In this document: positions 14,253 through 23,148 of the stretch, piece by piece
Layout: the number at the start of each line of letters is the position of its first letter
Numbering within the stretch: position 1 is the stretch's first letter
Assembly (NCBI GenBank): GCA_946887045.1
Contig: CAMPKC010000057.1
Coordinates: 1-28,935 of the forward strand
Length of the DNA: 28,935 nt
Reading direction: 5' to 3'
DNA from: an uncultured Sphingobacteriaceae bacterium
GTDB lineage: Bacteria > Bacteroidota > Bacteroidia > Sphingobacteriales > Sphingobacteriaceae
Notes under the pieces: generated by a model
The model's database searches: none
The model's input: only the letters and a program-made list of their open reading frames with translations
What the model was told of the DNA's origin: nothing
Program-made: the position numbers and the translations under genes

Positions 14253-16894
14253 TAATAGAAACCACCGCTATAAGGGCTTCGGCGGCTTAGTTTTAAATCC
14301 TGAAGTATTGATGCCCTTACACGCAAATCTACGCTATAACTTTTATATAAGCCGAAAGGAACCCAACTAAATGCCAGATCCCAGCAATGAAGATCGCGGT
14401 TAATTGCAAGAGATGTAGTACTGAATTTATTAGCTTTAAAATCCCAGCCCGACTGATAACTAACTTTCCATTTTGGCGTTACGCTAAAGTCTCCGTTAAA
14501 ATTTAAGTTGTTTGTAATACTCTTCATCAAACCGTTATTTGAAAAGAAAAAGCTATAGGACGCACTTAAATTCCATGGAACACTAAAGTCGACAAATCCG
14601 TTCGGATTTCTCAAAATCTCAGAAATGTCTTGCTGTTGTTGTTGGGTTGTGTTAGGATTATCTTGTCTGTTCGTTAAATCCTCCTGTCTTCTTTTAAACG
14701 CAGCGGGGTTAAGATTAAACCCTGTTGAGAAAGAAAAACTGGCTAGTCGGGCTAACCCACCGCCCTCTCTGAATAAATATCCTGCCCGTTGGCCAAGGCT
14801 ATCTAAACGATATGGATCTAAGTTTCCCTGAAACGATATGCCAAGCTTTTGTTTGAAAAATGCTGTGCGACCTCCAAAAGCTATGGTTGAAAGTTTATTA
14901 TAGCCCTTTGCTGTGAAATCATAATTCCCGTTAAAGGTAAGTCCCTGAATAATTGGTATTTTTTGAGAAGCTGAGGTGGTATCACTTTTCGACTTAACCT
15001 TCGCTTCTATATTATTTTCGAACGAAAAACTCATACTTGCCGAACGGCCCTGACCAGGTCCGCCACCTGGCGATTGTTCAAAAATAGAATACCGTGTATT
15101 TCTAAGCGGACTATTTAATGGAATATCGTCGAAATTAGAAAGGCTTTTATAAAATCCAAAATTATTGCCGCTAAAATCAGGGACATAGGAAAATCCAAAG
15201 CTTGGAGTTAAAACATGCCGAATAGCCATCAGATTTCCTTTTCGGAAAGGATACATACCATAGAGCTTCGTACTCAGTCCACCATTTAATGAATAATTAT
15301 AATTTCGTCTAAAGCCCTGAACAGTATCAATCCGAATATTACCGGCAATGCTCTCATCATAACTTTTCCTTATAGTTTGTAATGTCCAGCGCTCGCCATA
15401 ACTTATTCCAGAGCTGAACTGGAAATAATTTAGCAAGTTGAACGACATACTTATGGGTACACTATGCTGAATGCCATTTCTGAATTGTTTTAATGTGGAC
15501 TTCTTGAATAGCGAATCTTCACGTACACCGTTAATGGAGTTGGAGCCCTGCATACTATATCCAACGGAAATGCGCTCGTACCATTTCGGATTTCCCACGC
15601 TGTTCTTATTCTCAAATGGATTTAGGGTACTCATCCCCAAATTGAAGGTAGGCAGGTCGAGTGTAACCAACCGACGGGTAAGATCCTGGTTATGTCTTAA
15701 GGTAGCACCAAAATTAAACAGGTTATTTGCAAATGTTTTCTGATAGCTTATACCTGACGAAATACTGTTATTCGTCGCTTGCTCAATTCTATCTCCGGCA
15801 ACCCTGGTATCTCTGAAATATGAACTTGTTCCGACGTTTACATTAGCCGAAAAACTTGTTCCGGGGTTCGCTTCCGCACTTTGAGAATGGGTCCATTGAA
15901 TATTAAAGCTAGTACTCGGCTTAGCACCCGGCGTACCTTCGATGCCGTTTCCATTTCTTAAAGAGGCATAACTTAAATTTAAGCCGCCGCTATATTTATA
16001 GTTTTTTCTATACCGGGCTAAAAGATTAGACTCGTAGGATAGCTTACTATAAAGTGAACCTCTGACTTCTGCATCCCAATAATCGTTTATACCGAAATAC
16101 CAACCCAGCCCACGCATGAAAAAGCCTCGGTTTGCATCTTCACCAAACGTTGGAAAAAGAAGTCCTGATGCGCGCTTATTGGTTTTGGGAAAGAATCCGA
16201 AAGGAAGGGCGACGGGCAAGGGTACATGCTCGATAACCAGGTAAGCCGGACCGCTAACTATTTGCTTTTCAGTAACAATACCTTTGGTTATATGGATTCC
16301 AAAATGAGTGTACGGCTCTGGCAAACTACAGGTACTGTATATTCCATTTGTAAAAAATCCTTCGTTGTATTCGTTCTTCTTAAACTTACGTGCCTGTATA
16401 AATCCACCCTCTACTTCTGTGAGTACCCCATAAGAAAGCGCTCTTTTAGAGGTAAAATTGAAGGTTAAAGAATCGGAGGTAACCGGTGGCTCAGAGCCCT
16501 GTTTAATTATAGGTCTGCCTTTATAAACTGAATACTTATTTTTCAGTCCACTTGCAAATAGCAGTTTCTTAGTTTGATCGAGTCGGATAAAGCTGGATGA
16601 CAATTCCATCTCTTCATAAGATATTCGTGCATTTCCGTATAAGTAAACTATATTGCCATCAATGCTAAATTTAATAGAGTCCTCGGCACTGTAATGAATC
16701 TCTGAACTTAATCCTGAAGCGGATTTAGAATTTTTTGCTAAACTGTCCGTTATAGCTAGAGAATCGGTTTTAGGGGATATATTTCGGGATGTATCAGGCC
16801 TTTGAGGTCTTTGCTGCGCATAGATATCAAGGCTTGATAATATTAGTACGATCAAAAACAGGTTTCTCACAAAAAACTTTTTGATAAATTTCAA
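14252..16894 (-). CDS. lptD: LptD-like LPS-assembly outer-membrane protein (OstA family)
   Basis: An 880-residue outer-membrane protein. A signal peptide (FVRNLFLIVLILSSLDIYA, cleaved before QQ) is followed by a Q/P-rich stretch. Next is a periplasmic OstA-type beta-jellyroll (about 75-200; DGNIVYLYGNARISYEEMEL and the following strands), then a large beta-barrel of alternating aromatic strands ending with F-Y, the C-terminal aromatic expected for outer-membrane insertion. LptD with LptE inserts lipopolysaccharide into the outer leaflet. The start is a TTG at 16894: the in-frame stop upstream and the lack of an ATG before the signal peptide leave no better choice. It diverges from the amidase genes across 50 bases and heads the lptD-cinA-E2 run. 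Confidence 0.88.
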   Translation of the reverse strand: MKFIKKFFVRNLFLIVLILSSLDIYAQQRPQRPDTSRNISPKTDSLAITDSLAKNSKSASGLSSEIHYSAEDSIKFSIDGNIVYLYGNARISYEEMELSSSFIRLDQTKKLLFASGLKNKYSVYKGRPIIKQGSEPPVTSDSLTFNFTSKRALSYGVLTEVEGGFIQARKFKKNEYNEGFFTNGIYSTCSLPEPYTHFGIHITKGIVTEKQIVSGPAYLVIEHVPLPVALPFGFFPKTNKRASGLLFPTFGEDANRGFFMRGLGWYFGINDYWDAEVRGSLYSKLSYESNLLARYRKNYKYSGGLNLSYASLRNGNGIEGTPGAKPSTSFNIQWTHSQSAEANPGTSFSANVNVGTSSYFRDTRVAGDRIEQATNNSISSGISYQKTFANNLFNFGATLRHNQDLTRRLVTLDLPTFNLGMSTLNPFENKNSVGNPKWYERISVGYSMQGSNSINGVREDSLFKKSTLKQFRNGIQHSVPISMSFNLLNYFQFSSGISYGERWTLQTIRKSYDESIAGNIRIDTVQGFRRNYNYSLNGGLSTKLYGMYPFRKGNLMAIRHVLTPSFGFSYVPDFSGNNFGFYKSLSNFDDIPLNSPLRNTRYSIFEQSPGGGPGQGRSASMSFSFENNIEAKVKSKSDTTSASQKIPIIQGLTFNGNYDFTAKGYNKLSTIAFGGRTAFFKQKLGISFQGNLDPYRLDSLGQRAGYLFREGGGLARLASFSFSTGFNLNPAAFKRRQEDLTNRQDNPNTTQQQQQDISEILRNPNGFVDFSVPWNLSASYSFFFSNNGLMKSITNNLNFNGDFSVTPKWKVSYQSGWDFKANKFSTTSLAINRDLHCWDLAFSWVPFGLYKSYSVDLRVRASILQDLKLSRRSPYSGGFY

Positions 16895-16910
16895 ATTTGA
16901 TAATGAATAT

Positions 16911-16944
16911 TATTTTTGCAATGATAAATGCGAGTTCAAAATTA
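16911..16944. promoter_or_regulatory. Divergent promoter region between lptD and the first amidase
   Basis: Within the 50-base gap there is a TATTTTTG on the plus strand (16911-16918), 26 bases before the amidase ATG, and a TAATTTTG on the minus strand (16937-16944), 42 bases before the lptD TTG. Both match TAnnTTTG perfectly, but neither has a TTG at 17-23 bases. Overlapping promoters would couple lptD and amidase expression. Confidence 0.4.
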
Positions 16945-17754
16945 ATGAAAATAAACCCATTGAAAAGATTGCATATTGTATTTTTAACTTTTTTAACATC
17001 TCTACTGTTCCCATCCTTCACTAATAACCACTCAGTCAATCAATATCGTATAAAAACAATTGTAATTGATGCAGGACATGGAGGAAAAGCTGTTGGAGCT
17101 CTGGGCAAATATTCAACAGAAAAAAAGATAACCTTACAAGTCGCCCTACGTTTAGGAAAAGCGATAACAAATACGTTTCCGGATGTAAGAGTACTTTATA
17201 CACGAACCTCTGATGTTTTTGTACCCAATGAGAACAGAACAAATCTGGCAAATCGAACTAAAGCCGACTTGTTTATCTCAATTCATTGCAATTCGATGCC
17301 TAGTTCAAAGACAAACAGAACGAGCATTAAAGGAGCAGAAACTTTTGTTGCCGGCTTTGGAAGAATTGATGAACAAGATGTGGCAATAAGGGAGAATGCT
17401 GATATTTTGTTAGAAAAAGATTATAAAAGTAAATACGGAGGGTATGATCCTAAAGATCCTGAAAGCATGATTATTTTCTCGTTAATGAAAAACCAGTTCA
17501 GAGATCAAAGTATAAAACTTGCAAAACTGATCCAGAACGAATATATAGCTTCAGGAAGGGTTGATCGTGGCGTAAAGGAACAAAACATTCTTATCCTGCA
17601 GCGTGCGGGCATGCCTTCTGTACTAACGGAAATAGGATTTATAAGTAATCCGGAAGAAGAAAGATTTATGAATTCTGAATCAGGACAGAATGAAATTGTA
17701 AAAAATATCGTTACTGCCATCCGAAACTTTAAAACACAAGCAGAATTAAAATAG
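16945..17754 (+). CDS. N-acetylmuramoyl-L-alanine amidase, copy 1 (Amidase_3)
   Basis: A 269-residue periplasmic zinc amidase that cuts the amide between MurNAc and the stem peptide, used in cell separation and wall turnover. The N-terminal signal sequence (LHIVFLTFLTSLLFPSF) is followed directly by the catalytic domain. Zinc ligands are H45 (DAGHGG), E59 (STEKK) and H114 (SIHCNS); the catalytic glutamate is E229 (LTEIGFISNP). It has the insert ENADILLEKDYKSKYGGYDP over the active site, also found in copy 2. There is no SPOR or LysM domain. The ATG at 16945 starts the signal peptide; the 16 upstream in-frame codons from a TTG are unlikely. It is followed by a close paralogue after 37 bases. 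Confidence 0.93.
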   Translation: MKINPLKRLHIVFLTFLTSLLFPSFTNNHSVNQYRIKTIVIDAGHGGKAVGALGKYSTEKKITLQVALRLGKAITNTFPDVRVLYTRTSDVFVPNENRTNLANRTKADLFISIHCNSMPSSKTNRTSIKGAETFVAGFGRIDEQDVAIRENADILLEKDYKSKYGGYDPKDPESMIIFSLMKNQFRDQSIKLAKLIQNEYIASGRVDRGVKEQNILILQRAGMPSVLTEIGFISNPEEERFMNSESGQNEIVKNIVTAIRNFKTQAELK

Positions 17755-17791
17755 GAGAAATAGCTTTTTTAAAATATGTTTTCACAAGCAA

Positions 17792-18619
17792 ATGAATATT
17801 AGAAAATTAAGTGCAGAGAAGAGACCTTTGAAAACAGTTACAGCCATATTGATAACCGTATTATTCCATCCTTTTTACTCTTTAAGTAAAACGGAAGAGC
17901 CGGCGCCATTCCGTATTAAAACAATTGTAATTGATGCCGGCCATGGAGGACACGACGGTACCACACGCGGATTAATAGCCAGGGAAAAAGATGTTGCTTT
18001 ACAAGTAGCCCTTAAACTGGGAAAAACTATCGAAGAAACGCTTCCTGATATTAAAGTGGTTTATACCAGAACAGAAGACGTATTTGTTCCACTTTATGAA
18101 AGAATAGGATTGGCGAATAAAATCAAGGCAGACATTTTTATATCTATTCATTGCAATTCAATGCCTTCAAGCATGAGAAACAGAACCTCGGTTAGAGGGA
18201 CAGAAACCCTGGTATCGGGGTTTAACCGCTTAGGGCAACAGGACGCAGCTATACACGAAAATGCATCTCTCCTTCTGGAAAAAGATTATAAAGATAATTA
18301 TGGGGGTTTTGACCCTAATGACCCAGAGAGTATCATCATTTTTTCATTGATGAAAAATCAATTCAGAGACCAGAGCATCCGTTTGGCAACTTTAATGCAA
18401 AAAGAATATGTTGCCACGGGAAGAATTGACAGAGGAGTAAAAGAACAAAGTCTGGCAGTATTGGCAAAAGCCGGTATGCCGGCCGTATTAACTGAAATAG
18501 GTTTTATCAGCAGCCCGCAGGAAGAAGAATATATTACTTCTGAGTATGGTCAAAACGAAATTGTAAATAGTTTGTTAAAAGCAATTCAAACATATAAGAA
18601 ACAAGTTGAATTACAATAG
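17792..18619 (+). CDS. N-acetylmuramoyl-L-alanine amidase, copy 2 (Amidase_3)
   Basis: A 275-residue paralogue of the preceding gene. It has a signal sequence (TVTAILITVLFHPFYSLS) and the same single catalytic domain. Zinc ligands are H51 (DAGHGG), E65 (AREKD) and H120 (SIHCNS), and the catalytic glutamate is E235 (LTEIGFIS). Long stretches are shared with copy 1 (RIKTIVIDAGHGG, FSLMKNQFRDQSI), but the region after GHGG (HDGTTRGLIA versus KAVGALGKYS) and the C-terminal part differ, so both copies have been kept under selection. Both look active. This copy carries the more canonical metal-binding loop (R-E-K-D). MlaD follows after 30 bases. Confidence 0.93.
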   Translation: MNIRKLSAEKRPLKTVTAILITVLFHPFYSLSKTEEPAPFRIKTIVIDAGHGGHDGTTRGLIAREKDVALQVALKLGKTIEETLPDIKVVYTRTEDVFVPLYERIGLANKIKADIFISIHCNSMPSSMRNRTSVRGTETLVSGFNRLGQQDAAIHENASLLLEKDYKDNYGGFDPNDPESIIIFSLMKNQFRDQSIRLATLMQKEYVATGRIDRGVKEQSLAVLAKAGMPAVLTEIGFISSPQEEEYITSEYGQNEIVNSLLKAIQTYKKQVELQ

Positions 18620-18627
18620 TATCTTTG
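18620..18627 (+). promoter_or_regulatory. Candidate -7 element (TATCTTTG) upstream of mlaD
   Basis: A perfect TAnnTTTG match beginning right after the amidase stop codon and ending 22 bases before the mlaD start. No -33 at normal spacing was seen (a TTG lies only 12 bases upstream), so read-through from the amidases is equally possible. Confidence 0.35.
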
Positions 18628-18649
18628 CCCAACAAAATCACGTATAGCT

Positions 18650-19594
18650 TTGAAAATTACTAACGAAACAAAAGTCGGCATCCTTGCTGCAGTTGCGATA
18701 ACGATTCTAGTATTAGGTTACAGTTTTTTAAAGGGCAATAATGTCTTTTCCAGCGAAACCGAATTTTATGCGACATATAAAAGCGTAGAGGGTTTAACAG
18801 TTTCAAAACCCGTTTTAGTAAACGGCTATCAAATAGGTAGAGTATCCGCATTAGAGTTACAACCCAATGGAACAATCCTGGCTCAATTTAAGATCAGTTC
18901 TGATTACGAAGTTCCGAAAAACACGATAGCACGCCTGGAAAGCACCGATTTATTAGGCGGAAAAGCAATAGTTTTTGAACTTGGAAACAGTAAGGTATAC
19001 GCTTCCGATGGCGACACTCTGAGAGCAAATTCAGAAAAAAACATAATGGAACAAGTTCAGCCTATGCAAAAGAAAGCTGAACAAATTATAGGCAGACTCG
19101 ACTCTGTTTTAACGTCTGTAAATAATACTATAAGTCCGGATTTTCAGAGAAATTTTAATAAAAGCTTTGCCAGCATTGCAAGAACACTTGAAACGCTCGA
19201 AGGAACAACTCAAAAGGTTGATAATCTCGTGGGTGTTGAAAGCACGCGTATCGAAGCAATTATGGGTAATCTTGAATCAGTGTCAGCTAACTTTAAAAAC
19301 AATAACCAAAGGATTAATGCAGTAATGTCTAATCTGGAGAAAGTTACTGATCAATTTGCACGTTCTAATTTTGAGCATACAATCAAAAATGCAGACAAGG
19401 CTGTTGCCGATATGCAAGCTGCAATTAATAAAGTTAATAGCGGCCAGGGAACACTAGGGCAACTTATAAATGATGAAGGTCTATATAATAATTTGAATAA
19501 TGCTTCTGCCAATCTTGATAAACTGATGATCGATTTAAAAGCAAATCCTAAGCGATATGTGAGTTTCTCTGTATTTGGAGGAAAAAAAGACTAA
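18650..19594 (+). CDS. mlaD: MCE-family lipid-transport protein (MlaD-like)
   Basis: A 314-residue inner-membrane-anchored protein that binds lipids in the periplasm and works with an MlaE/MlaF-type ABC transporter to keep outer-membrane lipid asymmetry. After ITNETKVG comes one membrane segment (ILAAVAITILVLGYSFL, about 9-26) and then a single MCE domain (about 37-115), with the usual Y-x-x-V-x-G-L-x-x-x-x-P-V motif (YKSVEGLTVSKPVLVNGYQI) and STDLLGGKAI. The rest is a long helical, coiled-coil-like tail (about 130-280) that ends in GQGTLGQLINDEGLYNNL, a common end in Bacteroidota MCE proteins. The start codon is TTG, since the first lysine-rich residues match the family. No mlaE or mlaF gene is in the window. 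Confidence 0.9.
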   Translation: MKITNETKVGILAAVAITILVLGYSFLKGNNVFSSETEFYATYKSVEGLTVSKPVLVNGYQIGRVSALELQPNGTILAQFKISSDYEVPKNTIARLESTDLLGGKAIVFELGNSKVYASDGDTLRANSEKNIMEQVQPMQKKAEQIIGRLDSVLTSVNNTISPDFQRNFNKSFASIARTLETLEGTTQKVDNLVGVESTRIEAIMGNLESVSANFKNNNQRINAVMSNLEKVTDQFARSNFEHTIKNADKAVADMQAAINKVNSGQGTLGQLINDEGLYNNLNNASANLDKLMIDLKANPKRYVSFSVFGGKKD

Positions 19595-19670
19595 CACTTT
19601 GTTAAAGAAAGTTCATTTCTGGAGTCGGGTAAAAACAACCTGACATTAAGATGGATTTGATGGTATTCGG

Positions 19671-20582
19671 TTAAATCTCGAATGTTTGTCCTTCCAGAGC
19701 TAATTTAGAATTAGCAAATACCGTTCTGCATTCTTCAAGCAAAGGATCAAGCTCGCGGTATCGGGCGGAAAAGTGGCCCAGTAGCAATTGTTTTACACCT
19801 GCTCTTACCGCTATCTCTCCTGCCTGCAAAGATGTGGTATGGAAGGTTTCAATTGCACGATTTAACATGTCATTCATAAAAGTGGCTTCATGATATAAAG
19901 TGTCCACTCCTTTAATGCTATCTAAATAGCTCCCACTACAAAGTGTGTCTGAACAATACGCATAACTACGGGGCGCTGGTGCCGGAGTTGTTAGCTCATC
20001 GGCAGAATAAACTCTGCCCTTTTTATCAGTAAAGCTGGCTCCTCTTTTTAATTCAGGAATTAAGTCGATTGGTATTTTTAACTCATCGAAAATTTCCTTA
20101 CGAATTTTTCTTGAACGCTTTTTCTGAACGAACTTGAATCCTGTACATGGAATTCGGTGATCTAAAACGAATGTTTCAATAGTTACATCGCCGTTTTCAA
20201 AAATTTTCTCAGAATGATTCACCTGGGTTGGATAAAAAACTAGCGGGTATCTGAGTTGAGTTTGCGAATATTTAAATTGGACATCCAAAATCTCCATGAG
20301 TTCCGGAGGGCCATATAAAAACACAGGTCTTGTTCTGCCGTTTAAATGCAACGAAGAAAGTAGGCCAATTAAGCCCAGGTAGTGATCACCATGAAGGTGA
20401 CTAATTAATATGTGCTCAATACGCTGAGCTTTTATATTGTTCCTGAGTAGCTGTACCTGCGTTCCCTCCCCGCAATCAATTAGAAAATGACGCTCATTTA
20501 TATTTAAAAGTTGAGAACTGGGATTGCGGTTATATATTGGAGTTGCAGAGCTGCTGCCTAAAATAGTTACATCAAACCTCAT
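19671..20582 (-). CDS. rnz: Ribonuclease Z (tRNA 3'-processing endonuclease)
   Basis: A 303-residue metallo-beta-lactamase-fold enzyme that removes the 3' trailer of precursor tRNAs. The metal-binding motif is H62-L-H64-G-D66-H67, preceded by FLIDCGEGTQ; further ligands are in YHEATF and LLGHFSARY. The family's exosite arm region lies around residues 150-190 (KKRSRKIRKEIFDELK), strongly basic as expected for tRNA binding. Length and order match the short bacterial RNase Z. The gene follows the STAS-domain gene by 16 bases on the same strand and is likely co-transcribed with it. No missing residues were noticed. Confidence 0.95.
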   Translation of the reverse strand: MRFDVTILGSSSATPIYNRNPSSQLLNINERHFLIDCGEGTQVQLLRNNIKAQRIEHILISHLHGDHYLGLIGLLSSLHLNGRTRPVFLYGPPELMEILDVQFKYSQTQLRYPLVFYPTQVNHSEKIFENGDVTIETFVLDHRIPCTGFKFVQKKRSRKIRKEIFDELKIPIDLIPELKRGASFTDKKGRVYSADELTTPAPAPRSYAYCSDTLCSGSYLDSIKGVDTLYHEATFMNDMLNRAIETFHTTSLQAGEIAVRAGVKQLLLGHFSARYRELDPLLEECRTVFANSKLALEGQTFEI

Positions 20583-20598
20583 GCATATGCGTCAGCAA

Positions 20599-20976
20599 TT
20601 ATCTGGCCTCTTTTTTTAATTCTCTTTCAATTTCTTCCATGAAGATCAAATCAATTGCTTCTTCAACACTCGGAACGATAGAAAGAACGTTTTCCAACTG
20701 GGATATGGTTACTAAGCGATTAATGTTCTCATTTAAACCAGTGATTATAAAGCTGCCATCAGAATTCTTGCAAAGTCTGTGACCAACAAGCAAACTGCTT
20801 AAGCCGGAAGAATCGGAATATTTAACAGCCGAAAGATCGAGAATGATGTTTCGTAAGCCTTCTGTATTGGTAAGAATAAATTCAGATTTAAGTTGTGGTG
20901 AAATCAAACTATTAAGTTTAGATTCATTTAACTTAATTAAAACGTACTTCTCGTGTTTGTCTATTGAGAACTTCAT
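20599..20976 (-). CDS. Stand-alone STAS-domain protein (anti-anti-sigma-factor type)
   Basis: A 125-residue protein made of one STAS domain, as in SpoIIAA/RsbV. The conserved loop YSDSSGLSSL carries S57, the residue phosphorylated in SpoIIAA-type proteins, with D55 before it. The remaining strand-helix pattern (IILDLSAVKY, SFIITGLNENI) fits the fold. It has a short charged C-terminal tail (EEIERELKKEAR) not needed for the fold. In the classic system such proteins sequester an anti-sigma kinase; no kinase or sigma gene is adjacent. It is directly upstream of rnz and downstream of purC by 51 bases. Function beyond the fold is unassigned. Confidence 0.85.
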   Translation of the reverse strand: MKFSIDKHEKYVLIKLNESKLNSLISPQLKSEFILTNTEGLRNIILDLSAVKYSDSSGLSSLLVGHRLCKNSDGSFIITGLNENINRLVTISQLENVLSIVPSVEEAIDLIFMEEIERELKKEAR

Positions 20977-21027
20977 ATCACTCTTTCCTGTAAATAAATG
21001 CTTTGATACAATATTAAAAAAATATTT

Positions 21028-21975
21028 TCAATTTAAACGATTTAAACTCTCGATGATATTTTTTTCTACTCTTTTATATATTTCAGGTGAATCTGATCTG
21101 ATAAATGATTCGCCGGTAATATGTTCATAAAGTTCAATGTACCGATTTGAAATTGATTCTACAAGTTCAAAATCCATTTCTGGTACCTTTTGGCCATCTT
21201 TTCCCTGAAATCCGTTTTCTATCAGCCATTTCCTCACAAATTCTTTTGATAGCTGCCTCTGAGGCAATCCCCTATCCTGCAACTCTTCGTATCCTTCTTT
21301 ATAAAAATATCTTGATGAATCGGGTGTATGTATTTCATCAATCAAATGAATGCGTCCTTCGTTTTTTCCAAACTCGTATTTGGTGTCTACCAGAATTAAC
21401 CCCCGCTCAGCAGCTAGTTCCGTTCCTCTTTGATATAAAAGGCGAGTATAATTTTCTAGCTGTGTATAGTCTTCTTCGGACACAATTCCTTTCGAAATGA
21501 TCTCTTCCCGGGATATATCTTCATCATGCCCAACTGAAGCTTTTGTTGTCGGAGTAATTATAGGTTCTGGCAGTTTATCGTTTTCCTTAAGTCCCTCCGG
21601 CAATTTAACGCCACAAACTTCTCGTCGACCGGCGCTGTATTCACGCCATGCATGACCCGCAAGATATCCCCTGATTACCATCTCGACTTTAAACGGTTCA
21701 CATATTTTTCCAACGGTAACGCTCGGATCCGGTACATCCAGCACCCAGTTTGGAACGATATCCTGAGTTGCATTCAAAAATTTCGCTGCAATCTGATTCA
21801 AAACCTGCCCTTTAAAAGGAATCGGCTCCGGCAACACAACATCAAATGCCGAGATACGGTCTGAAACGACCATTACTAAAAGCTTATCTCCGATTGTATA
21901 AACATCCCGTACCTTTCCTTTATAAAAATTGGTTTGTCCGGGTAGTTTAAAATGAGTTTCCTTTATTGCTGACAT
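21028..21975 (-). CDS. purC: Phosphoribosylaminoimidazole-succinocarboxamide synthase (SAICAR synthetase)
   Basis: A 315-residue enzyme that condenses CAIR with aspartate using ATP in purine synthesis. Clear motifs are [20 protein letters not shown] (nucleotide-binding strand region), [43 protein letters not shown] and [12 protein letters not shown], followed by [12 protein letters not shown]. The length is that of the longer, yeast-like form common in Bacteroidota rather than the 240-residue form of E. coli. It is transcribed from its own well-formed promoter about 55 bases upstream. No riboswitch is present in the leader. Confidence 0.96.
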   Translation of the reverse strand: MSAIKETHFKLPGQTNFYKGKVRDVYTIGDKLLVMVVSDRISAFDVVLPEPIPFKGQVLNQIAAKFLNATQDIVPNWVLDVPDPSVTVGKICEPFKVEMVIRGYLAGHAWREYSAGRREVCGVKLPEGLKENDKLPEPIITPTTKASVGHDEDISREEIISKGIVSEEDYTQLENYTRLLYQRGTELAAERGLILVDTKYEFGKNEGRIHLIDEIHTPDSSRYFYKEGYEELQDRGLPQRQLSKEFVRKWLIENGFQGKDGQKVPEMDFELVESISNRYIELYEHITGESFIRSDSPEIYKRVEKNIIESLNRLN

Positions 21976-22030
21976 GAATGAAATGAATGATTATAGAAAT
22001 AGAGAATGAAAAAGATTAAATTTTACGGGG

Positions 22031-22060
22031 CAAAATTAATTTTTTATGTCAAAAGCTCAA
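22031..22060 (-). promoter_or_regulatory. Promoter of purC
   Basis: On the minus strand TTG (22058-22060), a 19-base spacer, then TAATTTTG (22031-22038): a complete match to the Bacteroidota -33/-7 consensus. It predicts a start near 22027 and a leader of about 50 bases. Confidence 0.7.
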
Positions 22061-22088
22061 CATTCACCCTTTAAAATTCCCTGCTCTC

Positions 22089-23048
22089 CTACTGTATATC
22101 TCCGTATGCCTTTAAAATCTGTTTTACGAGTTTGTGACGCACCACATCGTCACCGTTTAAATAAATGAAATCAATTCCCTTAATATCAGTTAAGATTCTT
22201 AGTGCGGTTTGCAAACCTGATTGTTGCTTCTTTGGTAAATCGATCTGAGTTACATCTCCGGTTACAATAAATTTCGCCGAAGGGCCCATCCTGGTGAGAA
22301 ACATCTTAATTTGCATATCTGTTGTGTTTTGGGCTTCATCCAAAATCACGAAACAATTGTCGAGAGTTCTTCCACGCATAAAAGCTAAGGGAGCAACCTC
22401 AATAGTACGGTTTTCAAGATAAACTTTCAGCTTTTCAGGAGGTATCATATCATCCAGTGCATCGTAAAGCGGACGCAAGTACGGATCGATTTTTTCTTTT
22501 AGATCTCCCGGAAGGAAACCAAGATTCTCGCCGGCTTCAACTGCAGGACGAGTTAATATAATTCGTTTTATTTCTTTGTTTTTTAGCGCTCTAACAGCTA
22601 AAGCAACTGCTGTATACGTTTTACCCGTACCCGCCGGACCGATAGCAAAAAGAATGTCGTTCTTGGTAATGCTGTCAACCATTTTCCGCTGATTCGCTGT
22701 TCGGGCTTTAACAACAATTCCGTTGTGCCCAAAAACTATTGCTTCACTTCCGGCGGAGGAATTTTGCACAGGTTCACCTTCGGATTGCAGGCTTATTTTA
22801 GCATCCAGTAAACGCTCAAGTTCATTAGTGCTTAAGCTTTGATATTTATCTATATGCTGAATTATATTCGAAAATCTGGAAGTAAAGATTGCTATTTCGG
22901 CTTCATCTCCTAAAACCTTCACCTCGTTTCCACGGGCTACGATTTTAATTTTGGGGAATTGCCTTTTTATTACTTCAAAATACTCATTATTTGATCCCCA
23001 GAGTGTTACGGGGTTTATATTCTCAAGATCTATTTTTAGTTCGTTCAA
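22089..23048 (-). CDS. phoH: PhoH-family ATPase (PhoL/YbeZ type)
   Basis: A 319-residue ATPase. The Walker A is G137-P-A-G-T-G-K143-T144 and the Walker B is in CFVILDEAQNTT; FLTRMGPSAKFIVTGD is the following sensor region. The N-terminal part (about 20-75) has the small KH-like domain found before the ATPase in PhoL-type proteins. The protein family is tied to RNA metabolism and ribosome maturation, usually beside ybeY, but ybeY is not in the window. The start ATG is supported by the conserved N-terminal domain. It diverges from the DUF62 gene over 100 bases. Confidence 0.93.
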   Translation of the reverse strand: MNELKIDLENINPVTLWGSNNEYFEVIKRQFPKIKIVARGNEVKVLGDEAEIAIFTSRFSNIIQHIDKYQSLSTNELERLLDAKISLQSEGEPVQNSSAGSEAIVFGHNGIVVKARTANQRKMVDSITKNDILFAIGPAGTGKTYTAVALAVRALKNKEIKRIILTRPAVEAGENLGFLPGDLKEKIDPYLRPLYDALDDMIPPEKLKVYLENRTIEVAPLAFMRGRTLDNCFVILDEAQNTTDMQIKMFLTRMGPSAKFIVTGDVTQIDLPKKQQSGLQTALRILTDIKGIDFIYLNGDDVVRHKLVKQILKAYGDIQ

Positions 23049-23148
23049 GTTCCAGTTTTTTTAGTTTCCTGATTTTTTATGCAATTAAAATTCAATATTT
23101 GCAGGTTATAAGCCTCTCGCAAGGTTAATAATAAATATTCATATTTTA

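Noticed and set aside
16897..16944. Upstream TTG start adding 16 residues to the first amidase
   Set aside because: The ATG at 16945 directly begins a normal signal peptide, and the upstream codons overlap the likely divergent promoters.
19595..19670. Hairpin GTCGGGT with ACCTGAC between mlaD and rnz as a terminator
   Set aside because: The stem has an internal mismatch and there is no T-run after it on either strand.
21147..21500. 117-codon plus-strand frame opposite purC
   Set aside because: Antisense shadow of conserved purC motifs, with no domain or start context.
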